64,000 nt of DNA from Domibacillus iocasae (GCF_001750285.1 NZ_MAMP01000021.1:62001-126000); one strand, 5' to 3'; positions 53,023 through 61,979 are shown, counted from the stretch's first letter. The notes: a model not told the origin generated them from the sequence alone. Made by a program: numbers and translations.

Positions 53023-54759
53023 ATGCTGAAAGAAGCGATCTATCACCGGCCGAAAAATAACTTTGCTTATGCTTACGATGAAAAAACCGTCCACATTATG
53101 ATGAAATCGAAAAAGCAAGACCTTGATCGAGTTGATTTATTATACGGAGATCCTTACATATGGAAAGATGGAGCGTGGCAGTATAAAACAAAAGAAATGA
53201 AGCTTTCCGGCTCAGACGAATGGTTTGATTACTGGTTTGCGGCGGTGGAGCCTGAATTTCGCCGTCTTCGATATGGGTTTGAATGCAGCGGCCAAGCAGA
53301 ATCGATTATTTATACAGAAAGAGGATTTTACGCGGAACTGCCAAAAGATATCGGTTCTTTTTTTGCTTTTCCATTTCTACATGCGGTTGACGCCTTTAAG
53401 GCGCCTGAGTGGGTAAAAGAAACCGTTTGGTATCAAATTTTTCCGGAGCGATTTGCCGATGGAGATCCGCATTTAAACCGAAAAGATACAAAAAAATGGG
53501 GGACTTCTCCGGATAAAACCAGCTTTTTTGGCGGTGACTTCCAGGGGATTTTAAACCGGCTCGATCATCTTCAGGAATTAGGTATAAATGGTATTTATTT
53601 TACACCTGTTTTCCAGGCGGAAACGAATCATAAATACGATACAACCAATTATTTAGCGGTTGATCCGCAGTTTGGCAATAAGGAGTTATTAAAAAATCTT
53701 ATCCGGGAATGCCACAGAAGAGAAATAAAAGTGATGCTTGATGCCGTCTTTAATCATAGCGGCTATTGTTTTGCCCCTTTTCAGGATGTATTGAAAAATG
53801 GGGAAAAATCGAAATATAAAGATTGGTTTCATATTCACCGTTTTCCGCTTCAAGAAGGGGATACTATTCATTATGATGCATTCGGTTTTGAAAAAGCGAT
53901 GCCAAAGCTTAATACAGAAAACCCCGAAGTAAGAAACTATCTGCTCCAAACGGCTGTGTACTGGATAAAAGAATTCGACATTGATGCGTGGCGCCTCGAT
54001 GTGGCAAATGAAGTAAGCCACGATTTCTGGCGCGAGTTCCGCCGCGCGGTGAAATCAGTAAAGCCGGATGTCTATATTTTGGGTGAAGTCTGGCATGATT
54101 CGATGGCATGGCTTCAGGGAGATCAGTTTGATGCGGTAATGAACTACCGGTTAGCCGATACCGTCGTGGACTTTTTTGCGAAAGGAAAAGCAACGGCCAA
54201 TCAATTTAAAAATGAAGTGAGCCATTTGCTTCATTCGTATCCGTTGTCTGTAAACGAAGCGGCGTTTAACTTGCTTGACAGTCATGATACGCCGAGAATA
54301 TTAACAGTTGCCGATGAAGACAAAGAAAGTTTGAAACTAACCTTTTTGTTCCATCTTTCTTTTATTGGCACTCCGTGTATTTATTATGGTGATGAAATTG
54401 GGATGACAGGTGAGTCAGACCCGGATTGCCGAAAATGTATGATCTGGGGGGAAAGTGAACAAGACCGCGATTTATTTCATTTTGTGCAAAAATTAATTGA
54501 GCTGCGTAAAAAAATCCCAGCCTTTTGCAATCAAGGCGATTTTGCGTTTATTGATCTGCATCCTGCTGCTGTGAGTTATACAAGAAAAAACGAAACGGAA
54601 ACGCTGCTGTTTATCATAAATCCGACAGAACAGACTGTTGAAGTGAATTTACCGGATCATTTCAAAGGGATGGCAAATCTCTGGACAGGTGATAGCCTCG
54701 AATCCTCTGCAGCACTCATTCAGAAAAAAGGATTTTTAATTCTTTATAAGCAAAAGTAG
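53023..54759 (+). CDS. GH13 alpha-glycosidase, neopullulanase/cyclomaltodextrinase type
   Basis: The 578-residue enzyme has an N-terminal beta-sandwich domain (1-120) typical of the neopullulanase/maltogenic amylase group, then the GH13 barrel. The catalytic triad is visible: Asp in DAWRLDVANE (~331), Glu in LGEVWHD (~360) and Asp in LDSHDTPRI (~427). LDAVFNHSG gives conserved region I. There is no signal peptide, so it acts on imported maltodextrins or cyclodextrins in the cytoplasm. It stands alone between terminators, outside a maltose operon. Exact specificity within the subfamily cannot be read here. Confidence 0.93.
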   Translation: MLKEAIYHRPKNNFAYAYDEKTVHIMMKSKKQDLDRVDLLYGDPYIWKDGAWQYKTKEMKLSGSDEWFDYWFAAVEPEFRRLRYGFECSGQAESIIYTERGFYAELPKDIGSFFAFPFLHAVDAFKAPEWVKETVWYQIFPERFADGDPHLNRKDTKKWGTSPDKTSFFGGDFQGILNRLDHLQELGINGIYFTPVFQAETNHKYDTTNYLAVDPQFGNKELLKNLIRECHRREIKVMLDAVFNHSGYCFAPFQDVLKNGEKSKYKDWFHIHRFPLQEGDTIHYDAFGFEKAMPKLNTENPEVRNYLLQTAVYWIKEFDIDAWRLDVANEVSHDFWREFRRAVKSVKPDVYILGEVWHDSMAWLQGDQFDAVMNYRLADTVVDFFAKGKATANQFKNEVSHLLHSYPLSVNEAAFNLLDSHDTPRILTVADEDKESLKLTFLFHLSFIGTPCIYYGDEIGMTGESDPDCRKCMIWGESEQDRDLFHFVQKLIELRKKIPAFCNQGDFAFIDLHPAAVSYTRKNETETLLFIINPTEQTVEVNLPDHFKGMANLWTGDSLESSAALIQKKGFLILYKQK

Positions 54760-54765
54760 GTAAAT

Positions 54766-54799
54766 AAAAGGGAGTTCTCAAAAACGAGAACTCTCTTTT
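54766..54799. terminator. Bidirectional terminator between amylase and BASS genes
   Basis: AAAAGGGAGTTCTC and GAGAACTCTCTTTT pair with one mismatch-type G-U position around AAAAAC. It lies between the convergent amylase and transporter genes. Confidence 0.85.
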
Positions 54800-54805
54800 G
54801 AAATA

Positions 54806-55747
54806 TTATCCTTTTCGGTCTGCTTTTCGAGCCCAGTAGGTTGCTAAGAGCGGACCGGAAATATTGTGCCAGAAGCTGAAAATCGCGCTCGGCACAGCAG
54901 CAAGCGGGCTAAAGTGTGCAGCTGCAAGTGCCGCCCCGAGTCCGGAGTTTTGCATGCCGACTTCGATAGCCAGCGCTTTTTTATCTTCATAAGGCATATT
55001 GAATAGTTTTCCCGCTAAGTACCCTAACAAATAGCCAAGACCATTATGTAAGATGACGACACCGAAAATTAGCAAGCCTGATTCAACAATTTTGTCTTTG
55101 CTCCCGGATACAACGGCTGCTACGATCAGTACAATCGCGATAACAGAAATAAGCGGCATCACATCGACACTCTTTTTAACTTGTTCTTTAAAGAACATTT
55201 GCACAATTAAACCGAGAATAATCGGCAAAAGAACGATTTTGACAACTGACATGAACATAGCAGAAGCCGATACTTCCAGCCATTCGCTCGCAAGTAAATA
55301 AATAAGCGCTGGCGTTAAAATTGGTGCGAGCAATGTTGAAACAGACGTAATCGCGACGGATAGTGCGGTGTTTCCTTTTGCTAAAAACGTCATGACGTTT
55401 GATGCCGTACCTCCTGGACAGCAGCCCACGAGAATAACGCCAATCGCAATTTCCGGTTCTAGGCGAAGCCCTTTCGCCAAAGCGAAGGCAAGAGCAGGCA
55501 TGATCATAAACTGAGCTAAAACCCCGATTAATACTTTGAGTGGATGCCGGCCGACTTCTTTAAAATCCTCCGCTGAAATGGTCATTCCCATCCCGAACAT
55601 AATCACACCGAGTAAAATAGAAATATAGGGCGCAATCCACGTGAACTGTGCGGGAAGAAAAAACGCGAATGCCGCAAAAACAAGAACCCAGATGGCGAAT
55701 GTTTTACCGGCAAATTGACTGACTTTAATTAATGAATTCAATTTCAT
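54806..55747 (-). CDS. Bile acid:sodium symporter (BASS) family transporter, YocS-like
   Basis: This 313-residue protein has ten or so membrane segments and the BASS signatures [17 protein letters not shown] near residue 45, [19 protein letters not shown] near 108 and [12 protein letters not shown] near 267. The family moves bile acids, pantoate, pyruvate or other organic anions with Na+. The ATG at 55747 has GGAGGTGAA just upstream; a longer frame extends 45 codons further without a ribosome site. The substrate is unknown. Confidence 0.92.
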   Translation of the reverse strand: MKLNSLIKVSQFAGKTFAIWVLVFAAFAFFLPAQFTWIAPYISILLGVIMFGMGMTISAEDFKEVGRHPLKVLIGVLAQFMIMPALAFALAKGLRLEPEIAIGVILVGCCPGGTASNVMTFLAKGNTALSVAITSVSTLLAPILTPALIYLLASEWLEVSASAMFMSVVKIVLLPIILGLIVQMFFKEQVKKSVDVMPLISVIAIVLIVAAVVSGSKDKIVESGLLIFGVVILHNGLGYLLGYLAGKLFNMPYEDKKALAIEVGMQNSGLGAALAAAHFSPLAAVPSAIFSFWHNISGPLLATYWARKADRKG

Positions 55748-55979
55748 TTCACCTCCATTATAGTAGAATAGCATAAAACAAAATGTATTTTCAGATTTTT
55801 TTGATTTAAGAGCATTTATTCTTCTAAGTCTGAAAAACCATATAGTCAAAGCTGAATGAAAATTGTCAAGGCGGTCATGCATGAAATCAAGTCAATAGAA
55901 TCGTGAAGTGCTAATATTGTATAATGGGTAAAAGAGGAAAATTGGTTATTATATTCCAATTTGTTAAAGGAGATGAGAT

Positions 55980-56150
55980 ATGCTCATTGTTCTATTAAGC
56001 TATTTCGTCGGCAGTATACTTGGCGGAAAAATATACGGTCTCCTAATCCACCGTGACTTAGCAAAAGAAGGATCAGGGAATACGGGTGCACGTAACGCGA
56101 TGCGTATCGGTGGAAAGAAAGCAGTCTTACAGCGGAGCATCCCAGCATGA
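55980..56150 (+). pseudogene. Truncated glycerol-3-phosphate acyltransferase (PlsY) N-terminus
   Basis: AAAGGAGATGAG precedes an ATG that opens a 56-codon frame. It encodes SYFVGSILGGKIYGLLIH and EGSGNTGARNAMRIGGKKA, the first transmembrane segment and the conserved GSGN-GA-N motif of PlsY (YneS). Intact PlsY has about 200 residues and five helices; here the frame runs into unrelated sequence after GGKKAV and stops at TGA. A TATAAT at 55920-55925 suggests the promoter survives. No PlsY sequence is recognisable downstream in any frame, so the 3' part was deleted. An intact paralogue must exist elsewhere. Confidence 0.82.
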
Positions 56151-56492
56151 ACCGGCTCTTTTTTATGTGCGGCTCTTATAGAAACAGCAAGCCCGCCGCA
56201 TTTCGAATCCGATAAGAAAGCTATAACTAACGAACAATGGCGGATCAGAAAAATCAGATGTGCTGACAAAAGGTTTGTCTACACTCTGGATGTAAAGGGT
56301 ATAGTTTTTTCAAAGGCAGATGTGGATTCCTTTTGAAAAGGCGGGCAGCGCTTCAATCGCAAGCAGAACTCGAAACAAGTCGCTGACAAAACGTGAACAC
56401 TCTGGCCAGTTCATGCCAAACTGAAATTTCTGAAATTATCGGGAAAAGCGTGTATAATCGGTGTACGAAGAAGTTTGAAAGGGGTTACGGGG
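56151..56492. other. Spacer after plsY remnant
   Basis: About 340 bp without a supported gene, probably carrying debris of the event that removed the rest of plsY. Its end has TATAAT at 56452-56457 as a probable -10 for the acetyltransferase gene, with no good -35. Confidence 0.45.
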
Positions 56493-56948
56493 ATGATCGA
56501 ACGGCTGCATCATGAAGAAGAAGCGACGGCCGCGGAAATTTTGGCTCTGCAGATTCCTGCTTATAAAGTGGAAGCGTCATTAATTGGATTTGACGGCATT
56601 CCGCATTTGAATGACACAGTTGAAATGATTAAGAAAAGTGATGAAACGTTTATCGGTTACTTAACAGAAGGCGAGCTGTGTGGATTTCTTTCCTATAAAG
56701 ATGAAGGAGGGGCAGCGTTTATTCATCGGCTTGTTGTCCATCCGGGTCACTTCCACGAAGGCATCGCTTCAAAGCTCATCACGTTCTTTTTGCAGGAGGA
56801 ATCGGCGGGGCGGGATGTAAAAGTCACAACTGGAGCGAAAAATGAGCCGGCACGCAATTTATACAAAAAATTTGGGTTTGAAGAATTAGACATGTTTTCG
56901 CCAGAGCCGGGTATTGATCTTGTTTTGTTGGAAAAAAATCATCATTAA
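56493..56948 (+). CDS. GNAT-family N-acetyltransferase
   Basis: The 151-residue protein has the GNAT acetyl-CoA-binding motif in FIHRLVVHPGHFHEGIASKL (R/H-x-x-G-x-A) and a closing VTTGAKNEPARNLYKKFGF. The ATG at 56493 follows GAAAGGGG; an earlier TTG has no site. It acetylates an unknown amine. It stands alone, 84 bp before pduL, with no clear functional link. Confidence 0.88.
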   Translation: MIERLHHEEEATAAEILALQIPAYKVEASLIGFDGIPHLNDTVEMIKKSDETFIGYLTEGELCGFLSYKDEGGAAFIHRLVVHPGHFHEGIASKLITFFLQEESAGRDVKVTTGAKNEPARNLYKKFGFEELDMFSPEPGIDLVLLEKNHH

Positions 56949-57032
56949 ACTCATATTGCTCGTATTTTCACAAGGAAATGGTGTAAAATAAAGCCGTATA
57001 AAATCTTTATGATCAGAAAGGCTGGAAGATAG

Positions 57033-57617
57033 ATGCCATTAACCAATCATGGAACGATCCCTGTTGCTGTTTCCGCACGCCACGTGCATTTGTCACAGGA
57101 ACATTTAGAAATTTTATTCGGAGCCGGCCACGAGCTTACAAAACGTGCTGACTTGTCGCAGCCGGGGCAGTTTGCGGCGGAAGAAACCGTCACAATTGCC
57201 GGCAAAAAAAGTGAAATCGCTCGTGTTCGTGTTCTCGGACCATGCCGTCCGGCAACACAGGTGGAAGTAAGCTGGACAGACGCAATGAAGCTTGGTGTCC
57301 GTCCGCCGCTTCGCGAATCTGGAGATATTAAAGGCTCGGAAGCTGTCACGATTACAGGTCCTGCCGGTACGGTTGAACTTGAAGAAGGACTCATCATCGC
57401 ACAGGCGCACGTCCACATGACAACAGCCGATGCAAAAGAATACAACGTTGAAAATGGTCAAATTGTTACTGTTGAAGTAGGCGGCGATCGCCCTGTTGCT
57501 TTCCGCAACGTCGTGATTCGTGTATCCGACAGCTACGCGCTTGAAATGCATATCGATACAGATGAGGCCAACGCGGGCTTTATCTCTCAAGGTGCAAAGG
57601 GCGATATTTGGGCTTAA
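57033..57617 (+). CDS. pduL: Phosphate propanoyltransferase / phosphotransacylase PduL
   Basis: This 194-residue protein is PduL, the phosphotransacylase with two zinc sites. Histidine motifs are SARHVHLSQEHL (near 17) and AQAHVHMTTADA (near 127). It converts acyl-CoA and phosphate to acyl-phosphate and CoA. No microcompartment genes are near, and no shell-targeting N-terminal helix is present, so it is a cytosolic stand-alone form. It could work on acetyl- or propionyl-CoA. GAAAGGCTGGA precedes the ATG. Confidence 0.93.
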   Translation: MPLTNHGTIPVAVSARHVHLSQEHLEILFGAGHELTKRADLSQPGQFAAEETVTIAGKKSEIARVRVLGPCRPATQVEVSWTDAMKLGVRPPLRESGDIKGSEAVTITGPAGTVELEEGLIIAQAHVHMTTADAKEYNVENGQIVTVEVGGDRPVAFRNVVIRVSDSYALEMHIDTDEANAGFISQGAKGDIWA

Positions 57618-57625
57618 CAGGATGA

Positions 57626-57664
57626 CAAAAAAGGTGTTCTTCCAAATGGGAGGCACCTTTTTTT
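57626..57664 (+). terminator. Terminator after pduL
   Basis: AAAAAAGGTG and CACCTTTTTTT form the stem base, extended by TTCC/GGGA pairs, with a T tract. Confidence 0.8.
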
Positions 57665-57698
57665 ATGCTTTTAGCTGCCATCGCCGGAAAACTATTTT

Positions 57699-57749
57699 AT
57701 CGGCGTTAGCGAATATTTTTTCGGTTATAGTGGACAAATACCGGCGTTA
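57699..57749. repeat. Short CGGCGTTA intergenic repeat
   Basis: The segment contains TATCGGCGTTA (57698-57708), TTTTTTCGG (57716-57724) and CGGCGTTA (57742-57749). The latter two recur with the same 26-bp offset at 34700 and 34726. It lies just after the pduL terminator, as a noncoding repeat. Confidence 0.45.
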
Positions 57750-57890
57750 CACTTCTTCTCACAATAAAAATAAGGGATTAATTCTGTACTGCTACATATT
57801 CGTTATGGGAGAAGGTCATTGTTCATGCGGATGTGCAGCGTCCGGCTTAGTTTTGTGTTCAAATGGGAAAAATAGTGAAGGGGTGAATGA

Positions 57891-58691
57891 ATGTATACAA
57901 TAAAACAAATGCTGTCCCGCTTTTTTGGCGAGCGATTTTACGATCAGGCAGCGCAGACCGCGTACTACTTGTTACTGTCCGCCATTCCATTTATTATTTT
58001 CATGCTTTCATTAATCAGCTTTTTCCCCATTAACCAGGAAGCGATTCTGGAATTTGCCCGTCCTTATGCGCCCGGCGAATCGTTTTCGCTAATTGAAAAA
58101 AATGTGAATGCCGTTTTGTCTACGGGGAAAGGGCAGGTGCTGTCACTTAGCTTAGTATCAACGTTCTGGCTGTCATCGATGGCTGTCCAGTCACTCGCCC
58201 GGTCATTGAATGACGCAAACAGGATCGAGCGGGAGCTGCCTTTTTGGAAAGGACTTCTGCGGGACTTTGGCGTGACGCTCATTTTTATGGTCATGGTGCC
58301 ACTGTCGCTTGTCATCCAGCTATTAGAGCGGTTTTTGCGCTGGATTGTTGCTCAATCGGATACGATTGAGGAGTGGTCCGGCTGGCTGGATATTTGGCCG
58401 GCTGCCCAGTGGGGAATTGGATCGCTGTTTTTGTTTGTCTTTTTTATTGCGTTTTATAAAATTTTGCCGAATGAGCGGCAGACATTCCATTTTGTCCTGC
58501 CGGGAGCCATTTTTGCGGCACTTGGCTGGCAGATTGTCTCCTGGCTGTTTGGCACATATGCGTCAGCATTCAGCTACACACGCCTGTACGGCCAGCTGTC
58601 GGGAATTATCGTGCTGGTTCTCTGGTTTTACTTAACGGCTGTCGTTATTCTGCTGGGCGGCCTGCTGAACGCGGAAAAGGCGCGACGATGA
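57891..58691 (+). CDS. YihY/BrkB-family integral membrane protein
   Basis: The 266-residue protein has six or so membrane segments and the family pattern: AAQTAYYLLLSAIPFIIFML near residue 20, WLSSMAVQSLARSLN near 95, and GSYxxxY-like YASAFSYTRLYGQLSGII near 222. Once called ribonuclease BN, the family is now regarded as membrane proteins of unknown role, possibly transporters. GAAGGGG lies before the ATG. Confidence 0.88.
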   Translation: MYTIKQMLSRFFGERFYDQAAQTAYYLLLSAIPFIIFMLSLISFFPINQEAILEFARPYAPGESFSLIEKNVNAVLSTGKGQVLSLSLVSTFWLSSMAVQSLARSLNDANRIERELPFWKGLLRDFGVTLIFMVMVPLSLVIQLLERFLRWIVAQSDTIEEWSGWLDIWPAAQWGIGSLFLFVFFIAFYKILPNERQTFHFVLPGAIFAALGWQIVSWLFGTYASAFSYTRLYGQLSGIIVLVLWFYLTAVVILLGGLLNAEKARR

Positions 58692-58721
58692 AAGGGAAGG
58701 CTCTAATCCTGAGTTTTCCTT

Positions 58722-58865
58722 TTATAATTTATTTAATTGGTCATTCATCCTGCGCGCCTTAATCGATAAATCATACAGAAAAAAGCCAAGCACATGGATC
58801 AGGACAAAATCAAAGCTTGTAATAATGATAGATTTTAAAATGCCGCAAAAAAGCAATGTTTTCAT
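58722..58865 (-). CDS. Possible small membrane protein (47 residues)
   Basis: The frame encodes a 47-residue protein with one long hydrophobic stretch (ILKSIIITSFDFVLIHVLGF) and a basic C-terminus (KARRMNDQLNKL), typical for a single-span small membrane protein with its tail in the cytoplasm. The ATG lacks a clear ribosome binding site; a GGGGGAG lies 40 bp upstream in front of another short frame that might be translationally coupled. Coding status is uncertain. The surrounding 323 bp between yihY and the next gene hold nothing else. Confidence 0.4.
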   Translation of the reverse strand: MKTLLFCGILKSIIITSFDFVLIHVLGFFLYDLSIKARRMNDQLNKL

Positions 58866-59014
58866 CGGCACAGGTGTTTTGAATGATGATCATCATTTCT
58901 CCCCCGTTCGCCTTTCTATTCGCAGTATAAGATCAAAAAGAGAAGGCATCCCATAGATTTCGGCCACATGTACATGAGGAGCTGTCACCGGTTAAGAAAT
59001 GAAGGTGAAATACA

Positions 59015-59575
59015 TTACGAATTATCACTGAGAAAAGAAAGGCACTTTAAGTAGCATTCATTTAAATAGGCCTGCCGTTCTGTTTTTCCGCTTTCGGCAA
59101 ATCCATCTTCAAGCAGTTCTTCAAATTCGTCATCCGTCTGAAAGGAATGAACGAGCAGCACAGAATGATCGTCCAGTGGCAGCGCAACTCCGGTTAAATA
59201 GGCGGCGTGGTCATTTTCAACTTGCCACTTCGCTCCATCGCTCCAGCATGAGTATGTACCTTCAGGCGTCCGATGTCCGGCAAAAATAAACGGCTGCTTC
59301 CATTTTTCTAATGTGTCACGGACAAAGGGTTTCGCTGTAAGGGCGAGCTGTTCTTCGATATAATGAAGCCAGAAAGAATCGTTTTGAATGATGGCATACC
59401 ATTCGTCAATAGCGGATTCGACCGAATCGTGTGTCACGTATGTGCTGAGAAGTGGAATCCATGTATGGTAAAGCTGTTCACGCTCGTCTGCGTCTGTATG
59501 TTGTTCAATGAAACTGGTAAAGCCGTCGAGAATTGCAGCGAGTTCGCGTTTGTGAAGCGAGGTAATGTTCGACAT
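59015..59575 (-). CDS. Hypothetical acidic protein, 186 residues
   Basis: I do not recognise this family. The protein is acidic and soluble, rich in Trp, His and Glu, with no signal peptide or membrane span. AAAAAGGGGA precedes the ATG. The part HRTPEGTYSCWSDGAKWQ suggests a beta-rich middle domain, and the C-terminus (ESGKTERQAYLNECYLKCL) is helical. It is divergent from the RibD-like reductase gene, with only 45 bp between them. Confidence 0.75.
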   Translation of the reverse strand: MSNITSLHKRELAAILDGFTSFIEQHTDADEREQLYHTWIPLLSTYVTHDSVESAIDEWYAIIQNDSFWLHYIEEQLALTAKPFVRDTLEKWKQPFIFAGHRTPEGTYSCWSDGAKWQVENDHAAYLTGVALPLDDHSVLLVHSFQTDDEFEELLEDGFAESGKTERQAYLNECYLKCLSFLSDNS

Positions 59576-59620
59576 AAAAATCCCCTTTTTAGATTGATTA
59601 TACGTTAGAGGATGAGGAAC

Positions 59621-60130
59621 ATGGGCAAAAATGTGCTTTATATTGCAGCGAGCCTCGATGGATATATTGCAAGAGAAGACGGCTCGGTGGACTGGCTTGA
59701 TGATGTGAAAGGAGACGGGGCAGATAACGGATATCTCGCTTTTTATGAAACGATTGATTCCGTTTTGATGGGGCGCGGCACGTATGAAAAAGTGCTGGAG
59801 CTGGCCGATGACTTTCCGTACGCAGGGAAAAAATGTTACGTGCTGTCACGGACAATGAAAGGGAAAACCGATCAAGTGATGTTTACAGATGAACCGCTGC
59901 CGGATGTATTGGAGAAAGCAGAAGGAACGGTTTGGATTGTTGGCGGCGGCCAGGTCGTGAAAGAATGTCTCGTGCATGATCTGCTTGATGATGTATATAT
60001 TGCCGTCATTCCGAAAGTTTTGGGCAGAGGCATCCCCTTATTTCCACCGGGAACAGAAGCATCATTTTCACTCGTTCATGTTGAAAAAATCGGGGATATG
60101 GTGTCCATTCACTATAAGCGAAAGGACTGA
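59621..60130 (+). CDS. RibD C-terminal/dihydrofolate-reductase-like protein
   Basis: The 169-residue protein has the DHFR-like fold of the RibD C-terminal family (Bacillus YwjB/YyaP). It opens with LYIAASLDGYIARED and has SVLMGRGTYEKVL near 50, GGGQVVKECL near 107, and IPKVLGRGIPLFP near 130. An NADPH-dependent reductase role is likely, but the substrate is unknown; these proteins are not the cell's main DHFR. The ATG at 59621 is preferred because AGAGGA lies 8 nt upstream. The next gene starts 4 bp after its stop. Confidence 0.88.
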   Translation: MGKNVLYIAASLDGYIAREDGSVDWLDDVKGDGADNGYLAFYETIDSVLMGRGTYEKVLELADDFPYAGKKCYVLSRTMKGKTDQVMFTDEPLPDVLEKAEGTVWIVGGGQVVKECLVHDLLDDVYIAVIPKVLGRGIPLFPPGTEASFSLVHVEKIGDMVSIHYKRKD

Positions 60131-60134
60131 CACG

Positions 60135-61136
60135 ATGGCGAAAAAGTGGCTGGCAGGGCTCATTTTATTAGCAGGATGCGGCGCGCAGGAACCGGAACAG
60201 CCGGAAAGCGAAGAAATACAAGAAGTAGCGCGAAACCTGGATGTCCCTTGGTCGATTGAGCAGAATGAAGATGTTTTTTACATTTCTGAAAGGTCTGGGA
60301 CCATTGCCAAAGTGGAGGATGGGGAAGTGCTGCGTCAGCAGGTTGATCTGACAGCTCCGTTATCAGACGCGGCAGAAGCCGGGCTGCTTGGCTTTGTATT
60401 AACGCTGGATTTTAAAGAATCGAATCAGGCTTATGCATATTATACGTACGACAAAGATGGAGAGCCGTATAACCGGGTGGTGACGCTGGAGCTGGATGGA
60501 TCTCGATGGCGTGAGACGGATATTATGTTAGACGGCATCCGCTCCGGCACTGTCCATCACGGCGGACGTCTGGAAATCGGACCAGATGATGCGCTTTATA
60601 TCACGATTGGCGATGCGTCGGAGCCTGCAACCGCGCAGGACCCGGATTCATTAAATGGAAAAATTGTCCAAATTGACGGATCAGGTGAAGCAGCTGTCTA
60701 TAGCACGGGTCACCGGAATCCACAAGGGATGGCCTGGGCGGAAGATGGAACGATGTATGCATCGGAGCATGGGCAGTCGGCAAATGATGAAATAAATATT
60801 ATTGAAGAAGGAAGCAACTATGGCTGGCCTGAGATTGAAGGTCCCGAAGAGGCGAAAGGATTGAAAACACCGCTTGCGGCATCCGGCGCTGACGACACAT
60901 GGGCACCATCCGGCATGACGTGGCACAAAGGAGAGCTGTACGTGGCGTCTCTCCGCGGAGAAGCGGTGCTGAACATCGATCCTCAAACAGCAGATGTCAC
61001 AAAAGAAATCGAAGGCTACGGCCGCATCCGCGACGTGTTTTCTGACGGAGAAAGCCTTTATTTTGTCACGAATAATACAGACGGGCGCGGGAATCCGGCT
61101 GACGGTGATGACAAATTGTACCGGATCGGGGAGTGA
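60135..61136 (+). CDS. Glucose/sorbosone dehydrogenase-like lipoprotein (YliI family)
   Basis: The 333-residue protein begins with a lipoprotein signal (LILLAGC, Cys15) and folds as a six-bladed propeller of the PQQ-dependent soluble aldose dehydrogenase family: LDVPWSIEQNEDVFYISERS near 35, HHGGRLEIGPDDALYITIGD near 140, and GMAWAEDGTMYASEHGQSA near 200. It would sit on the outer face of the membrane and oxidise an aldose. Whether the host makes PQQ is unknown; many such Bacillus proteins have no known activity. It is translated right after the RibD-like gene, so probably cotranscribed. Confidence 0.88.
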   Translation: MAKKWLAGLILLAGCGAQEPEQPESEEIQEVARNLDVPWSIEQNEDVFYISERSGTIAKVEDGEVLRQQVDLTAPLSDAAEAGLLGFVLTLDFKESNQAYAYYTYDKDGEPYNRVVTLELDGSRWRETDIMLDGIRSGTVHHGGRLEIGPDDALYITIGDASEPATAQDPDSLNGKIVQIDGSGEAAVYSTGHRNPQGMAWAEDGTMYASEHGQSANDEINIIEEGSNYGWPEIEGPEEAKGLKTPLAASGADDTWAPSGMTWHKGELYVASLRGEAVLNIDPQTADVTKEIEGYGRIRDVFSDGESLYFVTNNTDGRGNPADGDDKLYRIGE

Positions 61137-61139
61137 AGG

Positions 61140-61206
61140 TCGCACCGTTTTAGGGCAAAATCGCACATCTTTAGGTGAAGTTCGCACGAAACCGGAATTG
61201 TCGCAC
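61140..61206. repeat. Irregular tandem TCGCAC repeat
   Basis: TCGCAC occurs at 61140, 61161, 61182 and 61201, i.e. at intervals of 21, 21 and 19 bp. The first two units share TTTTAGG/TTTAGG and a following GCAAAA/TGAAGT stretch. It directly follows the stop codon of the dehydrogenase-like gene and precedes the FrnE gene. No coding meaning is evident. Confidence 0.6.
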
Positions 61207-61283
61207 CATCGCGATACGACAGGCAGAATAGTTGCGGCTTGTCCCATTTCCTCCTACTCTTAAAGAAAAGGAGTGGAAAAGAG

Positions 61284-61979
61284 ATGAAAGTAGAAATTTG
61301 GTCCGATTTTGCATGCCCGTTTTGTTACATCGGCAAGCGCCGGTTTGAAGAAGCAGCAGCACAATTTGATGGAAAGATTAAAGTGGAATTCCGCAGCTTT
61401 GAACTTGATCCGCATGCGCCAAAAAAAGCGAATGAGGATGTTCACAGTATGCTCGCCAAAAAATATGGAATGACCCGTGAAAAAGCGAAGGCGATGAATG
61501 ATCAGCTGACTGCGCAGGCAAAAGAAGTGGGTCTTGAATACAATATGGACACACTTATTTTGGCAAATACACACGATGCACACCGCTTGTCTCATTTTGC
61601 GAAAGAAAAAGGAAAAATGAATGAATTTACCGAGCGTGTATTAAAAGCCTATTTCACTGAATCAAAACATATTGGAGACTTCGATTTGCTGGCTGGGTGG
61701 GCGGAAGAAGCCGGGCTGGTCAAAGAAGAAGCGATGGATGTTCTTAAAAGCGGCAAATACAGCGATCGTGTCCGTGAAGACCAAGACGAAGCGCGTGAAA
61801 TCGGCGTGGAAGGCGTACCGTTTTTTGTCTTCAATGAAAAGTATGCGGTATCTGGTGCGCAGTCTGTTGAAGCGTTTAGACAAGTGCTGGAAAAAGTTGC
61901 AGCGGACGAGCAGGTGACAGCCGGGAAAACAGAGTGGTGCCAGGAAGACGACTGTACGGGTGTTGACAGCGAAGGCTGA
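61284..61979 (+). CDS. FrnE-like DsbA-family oxidoreductase
   Basis: The 231-residue protein is a cytoplasmic thioredoxin-fold protein of the FrnE/2-hydroxychromene isomerase-like DsbA group. The active site is Cys11-Pro-Phe-Cys14 (DFACPFCYIGKRRF), with cis-Pro in GVEGVPFFVFNEKYAVSGAQ near 185. The C-terminus adds two cysteines (WCQEDDCTG), as in FrnE proteins with a second redox pair. It probably handles disulfide or oxidative stress. AAAGGAGTGG precedes the ATG at 61284. Confidence 0.9.
   Translation: MKVEIWSDFACPFCYIGKRRFEEAAAQFDGKIKVEFRSFELDPHAPKKANEDVHSMLAKKYGMTREKAKAMNDQLTAQAKEVGLEYNMDTLILANTHDAHRLSHFAKEKGKMNEFTERVLKAYFTESKHIGDFDLLAGWAEEAGLVKEEAMDVLKSGKYSDRVREDQDEAREIGVEGVPFFVFNEKYAVSGAQSVEAFRQVLEKVAADEQVTAGKTEWCQEDDCTGVDSEG

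Noticed and set aside
54806-55882. 45-residue N-terminal extension of the BASS transporter
   Set aside because: The extension has no ribosome site; GGAGGTGAA directly precedes the internal ATG at 55747, which gives the usual family length.
57805-57903. 32-codon cysteine-rich frame (GHCSCGCAASG) before yihY
   Set aside because: No ribosome binding site, and it overlaps the start region of yihY; the cysteine cluster may be chance.
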